Part shown: piece by piece, positions 19,116-29,346 of the stretch | Position numbering within the stretch: the stretch's first letter is position 1 | Layout of the letters: each line of letters begins with the position of its first letter | Source: Azorinus chamasolen | Taxonomy: Eukaryota > Mollusca > Bivalvia > Cardiida > Solecurtidae | Reading direction: 5' to 3' | Length of the DNA: 64,000 bases | NCBI GenBank assembly: GCA_963576725.1 | Contig: OY755242.1 | Location: forward strand, 23,518,656-23,582,655 | Translations under genes and position numbers: made by a program | The notes under the pieces: model-generated | Databases searched by the model: none | Told to the model about the DNA's origin: nothing | The model's input: only the letters and a program-made list of their open reading frames with translations

Positions 19116-19298
19116 TTAACCCATTGCCTCAAAGGCTATTTTTAGATACAACCACTTTGAATAAATCTACCGAAAAGGAGCATTAACTAAAGAAAATGAC
19201 AATTTTTTAATTCTGTAATTTGAAACCATTGTGATAAAAAGAGCATTTGCTCCCATAGGACTTTTGCAAAAAGGCGTCAATATGAGGGAATGGGTTAA
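19116..19298 (-). mobile_element. Family A MITE with one hairpin arm deleted
   Basis: TTAACCCATTGCCTCAAAGG at the left and GAGGGAATGGGTTAA at the right. The hairpin stops at its centre, AGCATTTGCTCCCATAGGA, and jumps to CTTTTGCAAAAAGGCGTC. The second arm is missing, and the breakpoint lies in the core palindrome. Confidence 0.85.
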
Positions 19299-20072
19299 GA
19301 CAAGATTATACGGTATTCAGACGAATATTTGATGATAACTCGCTTAACCCGTATCCAGTAATTCACGGCCTAATTCACATGAACAAACAGTCCTTAAACA
19401 TGACACACGGTCAATGGGTTTTCAGAAGAATGGTCCAAATTGCACAGAAACCAAATTGAGATGATATAAAAATTTATTTTCACAGCGGGATACGGGCTAA
19501 GTTACCTTATTGTTTGAACATCTCGTGTGTATTGTTATCAAATGATATTATTTATACTTTATACATATTGAAAGATATGTATGTATGCAATTAATATAAC
19601 AATTTGCTTACAGTCACACAAATCATTCATTCAGTTGATGTGAGTATTTGACCAGATAAACAAACCCCCTCGAATATGAAACTTCTGCAGAACTCTGCTT
19701 TATGAGCTTTCTGATTTATTCGTCCTTCATCAAACAGGCACCTTCTTTTAAAGACTCCTGCGTGTATTGCTAAGTGGTCGATTTAGAAAGGTTCTCCTGC
19801 ATTAGTGTTTGATAGACATTACTCCGAAGTAAAATGTATCATTAAATGCAATGTTGACACTACATAGGCGGCATGCAGTTTACGAAGCGGTTGGCCTGTC
19901 TCAACATTCGAAGACACGCTGTCTCTTGATACTACCTATATAGACAAGAACCATTCTACACCGCTGAAAAGAAATCGTATTCTGTATTCTGGATGTACAA
20001 GGTATATGACAGCTTAATGCAGGGCGATTATTTGGACATTACGTTCGTGTTGCATTTAGCAGTCATCTGCTT
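19299..20072. other. Intergenic, no gene seen
   Basis: AT-rich sequence with weak D-like traces at 19,680-19,800 (AACTTCTGCAGAACTCTGCT, GTCCTTCATCAAACAGGCAC, AAGTGGTCGATTTAGAAAGG) and 19,990-20,070 (GACAGCTTAATGCAGGGCGA). Nothing coding. Confidence 0.5.
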
Positions 20073-20318
20073 TTAACCATTTCGGCGCCAAATTTCTAAT
20101 TGTCGTCTGCAATCCAAGTTTGTTAAATCATTCAGTAAAATAAGGAAATGACATAAATAAATGCAAATTTCAAAGGAATAAAGCACATATATAGAAAAAG
20201 AGATTGAGACAAATAGTGAAGCCCCTGATCAGACGCCGCCTTGAAAAGGCGGCGTCTGATCTGGGACTGCACTATTTGTCGTGGTGCATTTATGCGACTG
20301 CGGCGGTGAAAGGGTTAA
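20073..20318 (+). mobile_element. Family G MITE, TTAA-flanked
   Basis: Left end TTAACCATTTCGGCGCC, right end GGCGGTGAAAGGGTTAA. A long hairpin begins at about 20211 (AAATAGTGAAGCCCCTGATC, core AGACGCCGCCTTGAAAAGGC) and ends with the complement at about 20277. Near-identical to 38393-38630. Confidence 0.9.
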
Positions 20319-20532
20319 TCAATAATTGAATGTAGGAAATGTGTGTTTTGTCATTTGCAAACAGTGAAGATCCAAATAAAAAGTTTATATATGAGTAACC
20401 TGGTTAACAGTGCCTTTTGCTACCCTTTCCGTTCGAAACAAAATGCTGTTTGTGTTGTCTTCCTTGCAATAGTTCTATTTTGATAGCTATTAACAGGGAT
20501 GTTTTACCTTACATAACAACTATGCTTCGTGG

Positions 20533-20612
20533 CTCTGTGTATTATATAAAGTAATAAACGGTGTGCTCCATGGATTATATGAATTTGCCTGTGTGTTATA
20601 TAAAGTAACAAG
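20533..20612. repeat. ~50-bp minisatellite, first block
   Basis: Units with GTGTATTATATAAAGTAATA and AACGGTGTGCTCCATGGATT. The same unit fills 22977-23467 and returns at 27775-27850, so one array has been split by insertions. Confidence 0.75.
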
Positions 20613-21212
20613 AAAATCATTGATGCAAAGCATCAAAAGGCGCGTATTACTGAATAATAATCAAACCTATTTTACATGTATATAATATTTAAGTAATGTT
20701 AACAACAAAAAATATGGCCTTAGTAACGCAACAAAATTCTTCAGTTTCATCACAAAAGCCCTTGAAACGACAGCCGTGTTAGTCGGGTGGCCCTAGTTAT
20801 ACAATAACCCTTTCAGTCTCACACTAGACCCCTTATCCCCTTTCAGGTTAAATATTCCTGTAAGAAATAATGACATCATGACTATTTATCAGTCCACTTT
20901 TTATAATGGCATAAGCACACATATATCCAATTTCTAATCTGAACAATTTCTTAAGTTCAAAGCTTATTGCAGGCCTAGAGTAATGCTGAAAACTCCTGTA
21001 GGTATTTTAGACATGCTATTTTTTTTTCATAACAACTCCGTACTGTATATTATCCAATTCGAGATATCAACTGTATGCCTAAATAAAATGCCAAAGAGAA
21101 TCATCGGTAACTGGCCACCTCAACAAGATCCAAATTGCCTGACGTACAGTAACAGTGATTGTTCATGTAAGTGACATTATGACGATTAATTAGTGGCATT
21201 TTATAAGCAAAT

Positions 21213-21763
21213 TTGATTGACGATTTTAACAGTCGAAATCTCATTTTAACTGAAAAACTGCTTAAACAAGGATATAGATACCATAAACTAAGAAAAACTT
21301 TCTCTAAATTTTACTATCGAAATCTCTCGCTTATTGGCAAGTACAAATGTAATCTCAAGGTACTTTTGCGACACGGCATTTCACATCCTGAATTTTATGG
21401 TGATGTGATTTACAAACTTCGTAAAATTATTGGACATACCCATTTTCTCACTTTGTTCATCAAATATATAAAACAATTCATTAAAAAGGGATATGATCCT
21501 GTATTACTACAACATACTGCATGTTTGGTTGTGAACCCTTTTACAGTTGGCAATCACGCTGGCCTCTTTGCATGTACGCCGACAAGAAAGGTTTAGTACT
21601 CTATGAAGGCGACCTCTTAAATCCAGAAATGGAAGGAGAACGTCGGATATCTGTACTATTTCATTTTTGTCGTACCCTTTATTACTTTTCTACAGTTACT
21701 CTGTTTGCAGCTCAATCATTGAGTACACTAGCGATAGGTGGATACAGTATGTTCAATTAAATG
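21213..21763 (+). pseudogene. Retroelement fragment: region downstream of reverse transcriptase
   Basis: Open from about 21213 to 21596 and beyond in a shifted frame. It contains LILTEKLLKQGYRYHKLRKT, FSKFYYRNLSLIGKYKCNLK and HTACLVVNPFTVGNHAGLFA. This block is known to me as the conserved part after the RT palm in a retroelement group frequent in molluscs and cnidarians (usual context SFLDL.. IYDKR..); I cannot place it firmly in a clade. It is 5' truncated: no RT catalytic motif is present. Frame is lost after about 21596, though LYEGDLLNPEM continues the typical C-terminus. A longer minus-strand relative lies at 26039-25166. Confidence 0.7.
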
Positions 21764-22150
21764 TTTTTTTGTTATACATGCACTTTACCACTGTATTTGC
21801 TGTCGCGGTTGTTGTAGATTAGTCGGAGAGGGGATACGTTTATTTACACTGTTTGTCTTTTGGGATGGGGATGGAATAAGGGTGAGGTTGGGCGCCCATA
21901 AACCGGTTTAAACCCCCGGTGACTTTTGTCACTGACCGTTCCAAGGCGGTACTTCCATCTTCCTCCTATTGTATGTTTGTTTTGTCTTTGTGCGTCTCTT
22001 GTTGTTTTTTCTACCTATGTACATTTGCTGTTTCCTTGTGTTGCTGTTCGGGCGAGTGTTTGTTCTGTATGTGGTGTTTCCTGCATGACTCATTTTTGTA
22101 CTTTGAACACTGGAAGCTTTCACCATGGCAAAATAATTTCATCAGATCTA
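21764..22150 (+). mobile_element. 3' tail of the retroelement at 21213
   Basis: Contains AAACCGGTTTAAACCCCCGG and CCGTTCCAAGGCGGTACTTC. The same landmarks in inverse orientation follow the minus-strand copies (24840-24890 and 24000-24050). The copies therefore share a 3' non-coding region rich in TGTTT/TTTGTC. Ends near CTTTGAACACTGGAAGCTTT. Confidence 0.65.
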
Positions 22151-22976
22151 TATTAGTTCATAAGTAAACAGAGCAGATTCAGCAGGAGCCATCTATTTTG
22201 AGTTTACTCTAGGTTTACCCTGTTTGCAAAGGTGTATCTATGAAGTAAAAGGTTATGCCTGGATCTTAAATCATGCTCTAGCATAAAATAGGTGTATATA
22301 TTAATTAAAAACACTAATGATAAACCGCAGTTCTGCATTCAATTACATTACTTAAGAGCTCCTTTCGCGGGATTTAGTACTGTGGCGAAAGCAGCACGTA
22401 ACCCGTTTTCCCGGTAAATCATGTAAATGTCATCAATATATTAATGATGTGTTCATATATCCAGGCTTATATCAGTATATTAATGCCAAATATATTTAAA
22501 ATATATGTTCATATCATTTATAATCGTAACTAATCGGTAGCCGTTATTAATCTTTAACCCTCCTTTCACCTGCTTTCGCCTCATTTCGCCAAATATCCTC
22601 CTTGCCATACTCGGTTTCGCAACATCTTAGACATTTCTTCGGTGGTTATCGTTAATGATCTTGCCATTGCGGTATTACATTTTGTATTAGCCCCGACCAT
22701 AGGAGAAATAATTTTCTAATATTTTCATTTCCAAAATACAAACAATCATACAGTGGAAACAGATCAGTCGACCTGTTTCCAACTATATTAAATGTATTAT
22801 TCCAAACATACTGTTTTTACACTCATAACCCACGAATTGCAGTTCCACTGTATTCTCACAAGTCTTGATAAATCAGCCCTCCTACCAGTGAAATTCCACC
22901 GAAAGTATTACATATAGACGCGGGGGCTTTATGTCCCCGCGCCGATAAAAGGAATGCTTTGTTGCTTGCATGGGTG
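22151..22976. other. Intergenic; GC-rich hairpin at 22918-22943
   Basis: Holds a family E arm pair at about 22166-22232 (AAACAGAGCAGATTCAGCAG and GGTTTACCCTGTTTGC), AT-rich sequence, and a compact hairpin GCGGGGGC-TTTAT-GTCCCCGC in an otherwise AT-rich setting. No gene seen. Confidence 0.5.
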
Positions 22977-23467
22977 AGTGTGTTATACAAAGTAATCAAT
23001 GGAGAGCACTGTTGTGTTATTTGTGTGTTATATAAAGTAATAAACGGAGTGCACTGTTGCTTATATGAGTTTGTGTGTTATATAAATTAATCAACGGTGT
23101 GTACTGTTGCTTATATGAGTATGTGTGTTATATTAAAGTAATCAACGGAGTGCACTGTCGCTTACATGCGTATGTGGTTTATAAAGTAATAAACGGAGAG
23201 CACCACTGTTGCTTGTATAGAATACAATACAATACATATTTGTATGAGCGTGTCTGTGTTTGCACTGTTGCTTGTATATAATACAATTGTATGAGTATGT
23301 CTGTGTGTTATATAACGTACACAGCATGTATGCTCCGTGGCTTGTATAAGTGTGTTATATAACGTACATATCATGTATGCTCCGTGGATTGTATAAGTGT
23401 GTCTGTGTGTTATATAACGTAGATATCATGTATACTCCGTGGCGTGTATATGTGTGTCTGTGTGTTA
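22977..23467. repeat. ~50-bp minisatellite, main block, about 10 units
   Basis: Units such as GTGTGTTATATAAAGTAATC, AACGGAGTGCACTGTTGCTT and ATATGAGTAT. Later units change to ATATAACGTACATATCATGT and ATGCTCCGTGGCTTGTATAA. It ends where an (ATT)n run and retroelement sequence begin. Small overlapping frames here are artefacts. Confidence 0.85.
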
Positions 23468-23494
23468 TATTATTATTATTATTATTATTATTAT
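23468..23494. repeat. (ATT)n microsatellite
   Basis: About nine TTA/ATT units at the junction between the minisatellite and the next block. It is followed by CCACATTTATATAGCGCTAT..GTTCAAAAGCGCTTC, a short dispersed motif seen at the 3' ends of many marine-invertebrate repeats (recognition from general knowledge). Confidence 0.9.
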
Positions 23495-23774
23495 ACCACA
23501 TTTATATAGCGCTATTTTCACACTGGATATGTGCGTTCAAAAGCGCTTCAAATGGATGAAACCACTAACCGGAACGATCCGCATGATTATCTATCCAGAC
23601 AATGAAAGATGTACAATGTATATGAAATCGCTAGCCGGAAGGAACTACATGACTTCCCATCCGGTCAATGAAAGATATGCAAAAGATATACAATAGACAC
23701 GAAATCACTATCCGCGAGGAATAGCATAAACTGCATTAACAAACTTGATACAGACAAGTTGACTGAAATGGAAA

Positions 23775-24665
23775 GGTAGTAAAGTCAAACACTGATAGAT
23801 AGCATGACCCCCCCCCCAACACACACACACACACACACACAGCCACACACCCAAACGCACACTCACACACGAGATGAACACAGAAAACACCAACAGACAC
23901 ACAAGAACTAGAGACAAACACTCCACACATGAACAAAATCACAAGTACAAAGACGTAAGGCAAACAAAAGGAAGGGTGACAAAGAGAGTACCGCCTTGGC
24001 ACGGTCAGTAGGAAAACCACCACTGGGGGTTTAAACCGGTTTACGGACGTCCTAACCTAACATTTCTCTCAAAGTCACCCTAGCTTTACAAATAGTGTAA
24101 ATAAAGGTATCCCCACCGGACTTACCCACAATATAGACGACGGTGAACACAGGACAACATGTAAAAACATACCATAATAACTGTGACAATCCGTCAAATA
24201 TGTACTCAATGACTTTGCTGAAGTCAGAGCACATGCAGGGAAGCCGTTAAGAGCACGACATGGAAAAGTAATACATGAGTCTGGTAAGCTCATCCCGTAT
24301 CTGGGTTTAAGAGTATACCATCATAGAGTACTACACTCGACCTGTCATCGCGCAAGCAAAGAGGGAAGCGTAGCTACTGACTGTAAAGGGGTCGATAACC
24401 AAACATGCAGTGCGTTGCAATATAATGGGACCATAACCTTTCTTCTTAAATGTTAATGTGTTTTATAAACAAATATTGAAAATGGATATGACCCCGAATT
24501 TTCCTAATGAAAAAGTAGTAAAGTCAAGCAGGAAAAGCCACACACAAAACGCCACCATCACCAAAACACCTACAGAAAGCATAGCAATTTATACTCATAC
24601 ACACACATACAGTAGAAAGTCACATACAAGACGCAATCACCACCAACACATCAATAGACAGCATG

Positions 24666-24697
<32 letters not shown>

Positions 24698-25165
24698 CCA
24701 AACACACGCAAACACACGAGAAGAACACATAAAACACCAACAAATACACGAGCACCAGAGACAAACATGAACAAAACACAAGCACAGACACAAGACAAAC
24801 AAAAGTAAGGGTGGCAAAGAGAGAACCGCCTTGGCACGGTCAGTAGCAAAATCACCACTGGGGGTTTAAACCGGTTTACGGACGTCCTAACCTCACACTT
24901 ATCTCAAAGTCACCCTAGCTAAACAAACATTGTAAATAAAGGTATCCCCGCCGGACTTCCCCACAACATAGAAGACAGTAATCACAGTACAAAATGTAAA
25001 ACATAGCATAACAACTGCGAAAGTCCGTCAAATATGTACTCAATGACTTTGCTGAAGACAGAGCAACTGCGGGGAAGCCGTTAAGGGCACGACAGAGAAA
25101 AGGTAATACATGAGTCTGGTAAGCTCATCCCATTTCTGGGTTTAAGAGTATACCATCATAGAGTA
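23775..25165 (-). mobile_element. Tandemly duplicated retroelement 3' tails
   Basis: Two head-to-tail copies on the minus strand: about 25165-24511 and 24508-23775. Each includes the end of the coding part (complement of GTCGATAACCAAACATGCAG, GGTTTAAGAGTATACCATCA), the tail landmark GGGGGTTTAAACCGGTTTAC, ACCGCCTTGGCACGGTCAGT and a (CA)n run (23819-23841; 24665-24697). Both stop in GGTAGTAAAGTCAA or a near match. The second copy carries coding sequence interrupted by frameshifts. The structure suggests unequal exchange or tandem insertion after the main copy landed. Confidence 0.75.
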
Positions 25166-26100
25166 CTACCCTCGGCCTGTCATCGTGCAAGCAAAGAGGA
25201 AAGCGTAGCGACCGACTGTAAAGGGGTCGATAACCAAACATGCAGTGTGTTGCAATATAATAGGGTCATAACCTTTCTTCCTAAAAGTTTTAATGCGTTT
25301 AATAAACAAATCGTGAAAATGGATATGACCATGAATTTTCCAAAGTTTGTAGATAACATCACCATAGAAATCTGGATAAGAAATACCTTGTTGCATTAAT
25401 GTCCGTAAATTGCAGTTATATTTACTAATGAGGGGTATATTTCGATAATAGAATTTTGAAAAAGCTTTCCGAATTTTATGATATATGTAGCCTTGCTTAA
25501 GAAGTTTATGAGTTATAATTAAATTACGACTATTAAAATCTACTAACAAAGAACAGGCTAAGTTTATAGATAACATCCCCATAAAAGTCTGGTTGAGAAA
25601 TGCCTTGCTGCAGTAACGTCCGTAGATTGCAATTATATTTACTAATGAGTGGTAAATTTCGATAATAAAATTTAGAAAACGTTTTCCGAAGTTTGTGATA
25701 TCTGTAACCTTGCTTAAGAAGTTTATCGGTTATAACTAAATTACGACTGTTAATATCTTCAAGCAAAGAACAAGCTCGGGCAAACCGAATAAGTTGAGAA
25801 ATATAAACCCCATAAGATGAACGGGGCACATCTCCATCTACAAAAGGATAATTAACAATTTTAAAATTAAAATCTTCTCTTTTATCGTATATTTTGGACG
25901 AAACTTTATCATTTGTAATTGAAAGATTCAAATCTAAAAATGAAACTATAATGTCAGATTGATTCGCTTTGTTTAAAGACAGTTCTTTTGGGTAAATTGA
26001 AGAAATCATAGTTTCAAAATAAGGATTATCTAAATTCAAAATATCGTCTAAATACCTTGAAGTTTTATTAAAAACAATATCGGTCTGTGTATCAGGTTTT
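25166..26100 (-). pseudogene. Retroelement coding fragment with internal tandem duplication
   Basis: Minus-strand frames 26039-25533 and 25582-25166. The first begins with IVSFLDLNLSITNDKVSSKI and YDKREDFNFKIVNYPFVDGD, then ISQLIRFARACSLLEDINSR, ITDKLLKQGYRYHKLRKTFS and FYGDVIYKL. The second repeats from ACSLLVDFNSRNLIITHKLL to FYGDVIYKLW and goes on to the normal end (IILQHTACLVIDPFTVGRYA). So about 205 bp is duplicated in tandem, with a change of frame at the joint (about 25560). Protein function: part of an RT-bearing polyprotein beyond the catalytic palm; the palm itself is absent. It cannot be an active gene. Confidence 0.75.
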
Positions 26101-26129
26101 AAACAAGCATGAAATCCCTCTCATGGTGA

Positions 26130-26305
26130 AGCCATGCTCATCAATATCACAAATTAGAATAATCTGTATTAACAAAAACTTGATACCGACAAGTTGACTG
26201 AAAGCCATGCTCATCAATATCGCAAATTAGAATAATCTGTATTAACAAACCTGATACAGACAAGTTGACGACTAAAAGCCATGCTCATCAATATCATAAA
26301 TTAGA
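26130..26305. repeat. ~75-bp tandem repeat flanking the retroelement
   Basis: Two and a half units with AAGCCATGCTCATCAATATC, ACAAATTAGAATAATCTGTA and TTAACAAACTTGATACAGAC, AAGTTGACTGAAA. The last part is also present on the far side of the retroelement block at 23733-23768, so the block sits between copies of this sequence. Confidence 0.75.
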
Positions 26306-26319
26306 ATAAAAGGGATGAC

Positions 26320-26560
26320 TGAAAATCAGTCCATGTATATGACTATTGGGTCAACTGTTAGCTTGTTAGCTTGATAGGTTGGCTGAAAGAGATTCCTATC
26401 CTGAACTCAGTTGCCATTGTACATGACTACTGGGTCAACTGTTAGCTTAATAGGTTGGCTGAAAGCCATTCCTATCCTTAGCTTAGCTGCCACTGTACAT
26501 GACTATTGGATAACCTGTTAGCTTAATAGGTTTGCTGAAAGCCATTCCTATTCTAAACAA
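26320..26560. repeat. ~75-bp tandem repeat, 3 units
   Basis: Units include TGACTATTGGGTCAACTGTT, AGCTTAATAGGTTGGCTGAA and AGCCATTCCTATCCT. They follow the 3' end of the minus-strand LINE at 26568 and may be its 3' repeats. Confidence 0.75.
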
Positions 26561-26567
26561 AACTGTC

Positions 26568-27770
26568 CTAGAAACAAATGTTGAAAAAATGCGTTTTCAG
26601 ACACCTTTTGAAACATGCCAGTGACCTTGCGTCTCTAATGCCTGAAGGTAGAGCATTCCAAAGTTTCGGAGCTGCATGCATGAAACTTCTCTCACCGTAT
26701 TTTACCTTACGACTTTTTGGCACAACCAACGGCAATGATCTGCTTGCTGACCTTAACTCTCTGCGCGGCCTGTATACGTCAAACATGTCGACAATGTACA
26801 TGTGAGATTCATTGTACATGGCTTTGTACGTAAGAGTCAGAATTTTGAATTCAATCCGATGTTGAACCGGAAGCCAGTGAAGTTCCTTCAAAACCGGCGT
26901 GATATGATTATGTCGAGGAGTTCTGGTTATGATGCGGGCTGCTGTGTTTTGCACTCTTTGAAATTTCCACAGTGAGTTGTTTGAAATTCCATGCAGTAGT
27001 GAATTGCAGTAGTCTATTTTCGATGTAACAAGAGAGTTTATCAAAGTCTTGGTAGCATTAGGTGAGAGGTACTTTCTTATATGGCCTATTTGTCCGAGCT
27101 GTGCATAACTAGACCTACACACGGAATTGACATGTGATACCTTGACAACTATCCATTTGTGAATCGAGCCATGCACCGAGATTCTTTATACACAAAGATG
27201 GTCAGATTTTAGAGGGTCCTACTTGCACATTAACCTCTGCAGGTACTTTTGTGTTTTTGTATGAAACAGAATGACATCAGTTTTGTCAGTATTGAGCTTC
27301 AGCATGTTCTGATGCATCCAAGAGACTACTTCTTTGAGGCAGTCCTCAACTCGCGATAAAGCTTCCTGTTGACAGGAAATGCCCTTGGGCTTAAAGGACA
27401 GGTATAACTGTGAATCATCGGCATAGAAATGGTGATTAAGCCCATGGTTTCTGGAGATTGAGCCGACAGGTTTCGTGTACATGATGTAGTGTTTTGGTCC
27501 TAGGACGGAACCCTGTGGCACGCTATATTCCATTTTAACTGGGGTGGACAGTTCTCCATCTACTGAGACTATTAGATGGCGGTCATTCAGGTAGGAGGTT
27601 ATCCACTCAAGAGGTTTTCCAATAATTCTGAAGTCTTTTTCCAGGCGTTTAAGCAGAGTTTCATGATCGATAGTGTCAAATGCAGCCGATAAGGCAAGCA
27701 TGACCAGAACTGCTATTTCGTTTTTATCTAGGGATTGAAGGATGCTTTCGGTATGCCGACTGATATATAT
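26568..27770 (-). pseudogene. 5'-truncated non-LTR retrotransposon (RT plus C-terminal region)
   Basis: Minus strand. Frame 27701-27219 holds the RT palm: SAAFDTIDHETLLKRLEKDF, VPQGSVLGP, then HHFYADDSQLYLSF with intact YADD. Frame 27176-26568 holds the downstream part: IDYCNSLLHGISNNSLWKFQ, VQNTAARIITRTPRHNHITP, LKELHWLPVQHRIEFKILTL and APKLWNALPSGIRDARSLAC. A frameshift or small loss lies between the frames at about 27180-27220. The N-terminal endonuclease is missing: sequence before about 27770 returns to the ~50-bp minisatellite. The motif style fits the jockey/CR1/L2 group. Not functional as it stands. Confidence 0.85.
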
Positions 27771-27774
27771 ACGT

Positions 27775-27850
27775 TTTGTATAACGTACATATCATGTATG
27801 CTCCGTGGCTTTTATAAGTGTGTCTGTGTGTTATATAAAGAAATAAACGG
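27775..27850. repeat. ~50-bp minisatellite, third block
   Basis: TATAACGTACATATCATGTA, TGCTCCGTGGCTTTTATAAG and GTGTTATATAAAGAAATAAA match the main block at 23340-23460. This shows the 23.5-27.77 kb retroelement block interrupts one array. Confidence 0.8.
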
Positions 27851-27923
27851 AATACAGCAGAACCTACCTATAGTGACCACGTAATGCATAAACATGAGGA
27901 GGTCTATAAAAGCAAGCCGTTGC

Positions 27924-28113
27924 TTATCCCTTTCCTTCATATAAACGTGTTTTCACGCATTTGCAAACAGAGTCTGGTCAGGATCTGCTCTGTTTGGTAA
28001 TGGTATCTTAAAAACTTTCTTAAGTGGCTACATTGTCCATCTTCCACATTTCGTCATAACTATTTTGTTAGGTATCAAAATTTGGAATAAACATACAACA
28101 AGGAAAGGGCTAA
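27924..28113 (+). mobile_element. Family E MITE nested in family D
   Basis: TTATCCCTTTCCTTCATATA at the left and AAGGAAAGGGCTAA at the right: decayed TTAA on each side, derived from the TTAA of the D arm (GCTTAATGCA). The right hairpin arm GGTCAGGATCTGCTCTGTTT is present; the left arm is reduced to GCAAACAGAGT. Confidence 0.8.
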
Positions 28114-28192
28114 TGCATGACAAAAGTCATGCAGAAAGTTCCTAGAGGAGCTTTCTGCAAAACCTTCATCCTGCATCAAGCTACCACCTGTC

Positions 28193-28421
28193 TTAACACA
28201 TTATCCCCTAGTGACGCATTTTTGCGCTTCTATAACATTCACATTGTGTAACCATTGTGATAAATAGAGCATTTGCTCCTATAGGAGCAAATGCTCTATT
28301 TATCACAATGGTTTCAAACTACAAAATTCTAAAGTTTTCCTTTTCTCTAGTTAATGCTCCTTTTCGGTAGATTAATACAAAAAGGTTGGGTCTAAAGATA
28401 GCCTAGGAGATAATGAGTTAA
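28193..28421 (+). mobile_element. Family A MITE nested in family D
   Basis: TTAACACATTATCCCCTAGT at the left and GAGATAATGAGTTAA at the right. A nearly perfect hairpin lies at 28247-28313. It sits at the TTAA in the D arm (CACCTGTCTTTAACAC elsewhere). Confidence 0.9.
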
Positions 28422-28502
28422 AACAACAGAATTATACTTAGTTTTGATGGTTGTTGTAGACAGGTTTAACTACACATGTTCTTAATTATTTTCTGTATCT
28501 AT

Positions 28503-28660
28503 TAAACCATTCCGTCAAATTGACGCCTTTTGACGCCTCTGTAAAAGTCACTTTGTGAAATTTTGCGCTATTTATCGTGATGGTTTCAAAACTACACAAT
28601 GCTCCTTTTTGGTAGATTGATTGAAAGAGGCTGATCTAAAAATAGCCTACACGTTTTTAT
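28503..28660 (+). mobile_element. Degraded family A MITE
   Basis: AAACCATTCCGTCAAATTGA, GCCTTTTGACGCCTCTGTAA and CTCCTTTTTGGTAGATTGAT are the flanks of a family A copy that has lost most of its hairpin (GAAATTTTGCGCTATTTATC). Confidence 0.65.
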
Positions 28661-29116
28661 CATGGTTTCAAAACTGTGCCAGATGTGACCTATCATCTTA
28701 TTATAGTAGCTATATTTATGCACACTTTCTTTGGTGTTATTTGTACTGGGAACACTTCGTGATCATACTGAAGCTGTATAAGTAACACCATATGTCCTTT
28801 TTAGATTTATTAAACAGCATGATGCAATGCCATTCTTTAAAAGTTTAAATTAGAAGGTTGTTACAGCTGGTATATACACAGCATTATATCGTCACAGATA
28901 TAGGTGCATTAATGTATTCACCTTGCTTTCATTAATGAGCTGAAAAAACAAACATTTCCCCAAACCATGTCCATGTTTTACTGTCACATTACATAAATAA
29001 ACAGGGAAACATTCCCAGAAGACAGGTTATACTTAATACTTTATCATCAAGTTCAGTTAAGTCTTTTTATCAATAAAGTGGGCATGGTTAATGTACTATA
29101 GCTTGTACATTCACAC

Positions 29117-29346
29117 TTAACCCATTACCTCATAGGCTATTTTTAGATCCAACCTCTTTCAATAAGTCTACCAAAAAGGAGCATCAACTAGAGAAAAGGA
29201 AATCTTTTAGAAGTTTGTTGTTTGAAACCATTGTGATAAATAGAGCATTTGCTCCTATAGTAGCAAATGCTCTATTTATCACAATGGTTTCACAAAGTGA
29301 CTTTTACAGAGTCGTCAAAAGTCGTCAATATGAGGGAATGGGTTAA
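29117..29346 (-). mobile_element. Family A MITE, TTAA-flanked
   Basis: TTAACCCATTACCTCATAGG at the left and GAGGGAATGGGTTAA at the right. The hairpin at 29224-29291 has a single core change (TATAGTAGC). Confidence 0.9.

Larger units (their letters stand above)
27853..28474 (+). mobile_element. Family D MITE carrying two nested TTAA insertions
   Basis: The left end TA-CAGCAGAACCTACCTATA and arm GCAAGCCGTTGCTTA are cut by a family E element (27924-28113). The D sequence resumes TAATGCATGACAAAAGTCAT through core AAGTTCCTAGAGGAGCTTTC. It is cut again at a TTAA by a family A element (28193-28421) and resumes AACAACAGAATTATACTTAG to the right end CAGGTTTAACTACA. Read-through against the D copies at 8737 and 46761 makes the nesting clear. 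Confidence 0.8.

Noticed and set aside
24458..24858. Frames rich in HTHTHT or CVCVCV
   Set aside because: Translations of (CA)n in the retroelement tail.
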